Positions 20,274 to 20,645 of a stretch of DNA of 20,645 nt are shown here, piece by piece. Numbering within the stretch: position 1 is the first letter of the stretch; each line of letters opens with the position of its first letter. The notes beneath the pieces were generated by a model. That model was not told the DNA's origin, ran no database searches, and saw only the letters and a program-made list of their open reading frames with translations. Where the stretch lies: contig NZ_JAOQJF010000041.1 in the NCBI RefSeq assembly GCF_025567195.1, positions 1 through 20,645 of the forward strand. The letters are read 5' to 3'. Source of the DNA: Alitiscatomonas aceti (GTDB taxonomy: Bacteria > Bacillota > Clostridia > Lachnospirales > Lachnospiraceae). A program made the translations under genes and the position numbers.

Positions 20274-20280
20274 CGTATTT

Positions 20281-20315
20281 CCCCGGAACTTTGGTTCCGG
20301 GGTTTTTATTTTTTT
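20281..20315 (+). terminator. Terminator of the tRNA operon
   Basis: CCCCGGAAC (20281-20289) and GTTCCGGGG (20294-20302) form a perfect 9-bp stem with a four-base loop, followed by TTTTTATTTTTTT. Confidence 0.95.
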
Positions 20316-20645
20316 AGGCCGATCTGGTATCTCTATATAGCCATTCTATAACAAAAATCACAATTTTCCGGATTGATAGTGAATTGCCGATTATTAAAGA
20401 GTATTTATAAGGTGATAAAATAAATAGGAGCAGTCTTATTCATCTGATTTAAAACTGGAATAGGACAATTTTGTGCGAGATTATATAAAATTCAATTAAG
20501 TATTATATAAAATGTCGATAAATGTATGTTATTAGAAAACATATAATAAATGAAAGAGCTAATCCCCCAGCTATGCTGGGGCGAATAGTGTAGTAGTGAC
20601 GTTGTAGAATGTGTAATAAAGCCTCCTATGATACAATAGTAAAGG
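20316..20645. other. AT-rich, gene-free stretch after the tRNA operon
   Basis: These 330 bases contain no convincing gene on either strand. The composition is markedly AT-rich compared with the GC-rich sequence to the left, and the change occurs at the tRNA terminator. Towards the right there is a GC hairpin (20565-20581) and, at the edge, TACAAT (20632-20637) followed by AAAGG, which could be the -10 and the start of a ribosome site of a gene outside the window. This could be the border of an acquired element. Confidence 0.6.
20565..20581. repeat. GC hairpin in AT-rich DNA, possible element-end structure
   Basis: CCCCAGC-TAT-GCTGGGG, a perfect 7-bp stem with a three-base loop, is isolated in AT-rich sequence and has no T-run on the plus strand. 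Subterminal hairpins of this kind occur at the ends of IS200/IS605 elements, where the TnpA transposase recognises them; without the transposase in view this is only a suggestion. Confidence 0.3.

Overview
The window looks like chromosome from a fairly GC-rich, spore-forming member of the Clostridia, most likely Lachnospiraceae. This rests on gene content: a class III fructose-1,6-bisphosphatase, a DUF4317 protein, an ECF folate S component behind a THF riboswitch, a HAAS-domain protein, a papain-like peptidase with a lectin-like module, a desulfoferrodoxin-type superoxide reductase, and tRNA genes without encoded CCA. I ran no database search; family calls come from recognising motifs by eye.

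Left part (1-3951): the edge of a surface glycan locus. On the minus strand are a membrane PglF/CapD-type nucleotide-sugar 4,6-dehydratase and the start of a DegT/DnrJ-type aminotransferase, which are consecutive steps to an amino-sugar. Divergent from them is a Wzz-like chain-length protein whose cytoplasmic tail looks like a decayed BY-kinase domain. Region 3952-5075 holds a strong terminator and two tandemly duplicated small HTH genes, the first with a basic tail built on three exact-length 72-bp repeats. A short pyruvate-kinase-like gene follows and converges on a DUF4317 / type II dehydroquinase-like pair, with the stop codons interlocked inside a hairpin.

Middle (8000-13500): a desulfoferrodoxin with a damaged centre I, an MBL-fold hydrolase, fbp followed by a HAAS-domain membrane protein, a secreted SH3-NlpC/P60 hydrolase with a perfect consensus promoter, and a folate transporter S component controlled by a THF riboswitch whose expression platform appears to hide the Shine-Dalgarno site.

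Right part (13800-20645): a MATE exporter; a 68-codon Asn/Gln/Ser-rich gene preceded by what looks like a forespore sigma-G promoter; a rhodanese; a four-gene operon (RlmL-type methyltransferase, C1 peptidase, RdgB/HAM1 pyrophosphatase, YfcE-type phosphodiesterase); then a Pro-Gly-Arg-His tRNA operon with its own consensus promoter and terminator. Beyond it the base composition drops abruptly to AT-rich, gene-free DNA carrying a GC hairpin, possibly the edge of a mobile element.

The most novel item is the small Asn/Gln/Ser repeat protein with the sigma-G-like promoter, a candidate clostridial counterpart of the Gln/Asn-rich gamma-type small acid-soluble spore proteins of Bacillus. Next are the HTH gene with the repetitive histone-like tail and the degenerate kinase tail on the Wzz-like protein.
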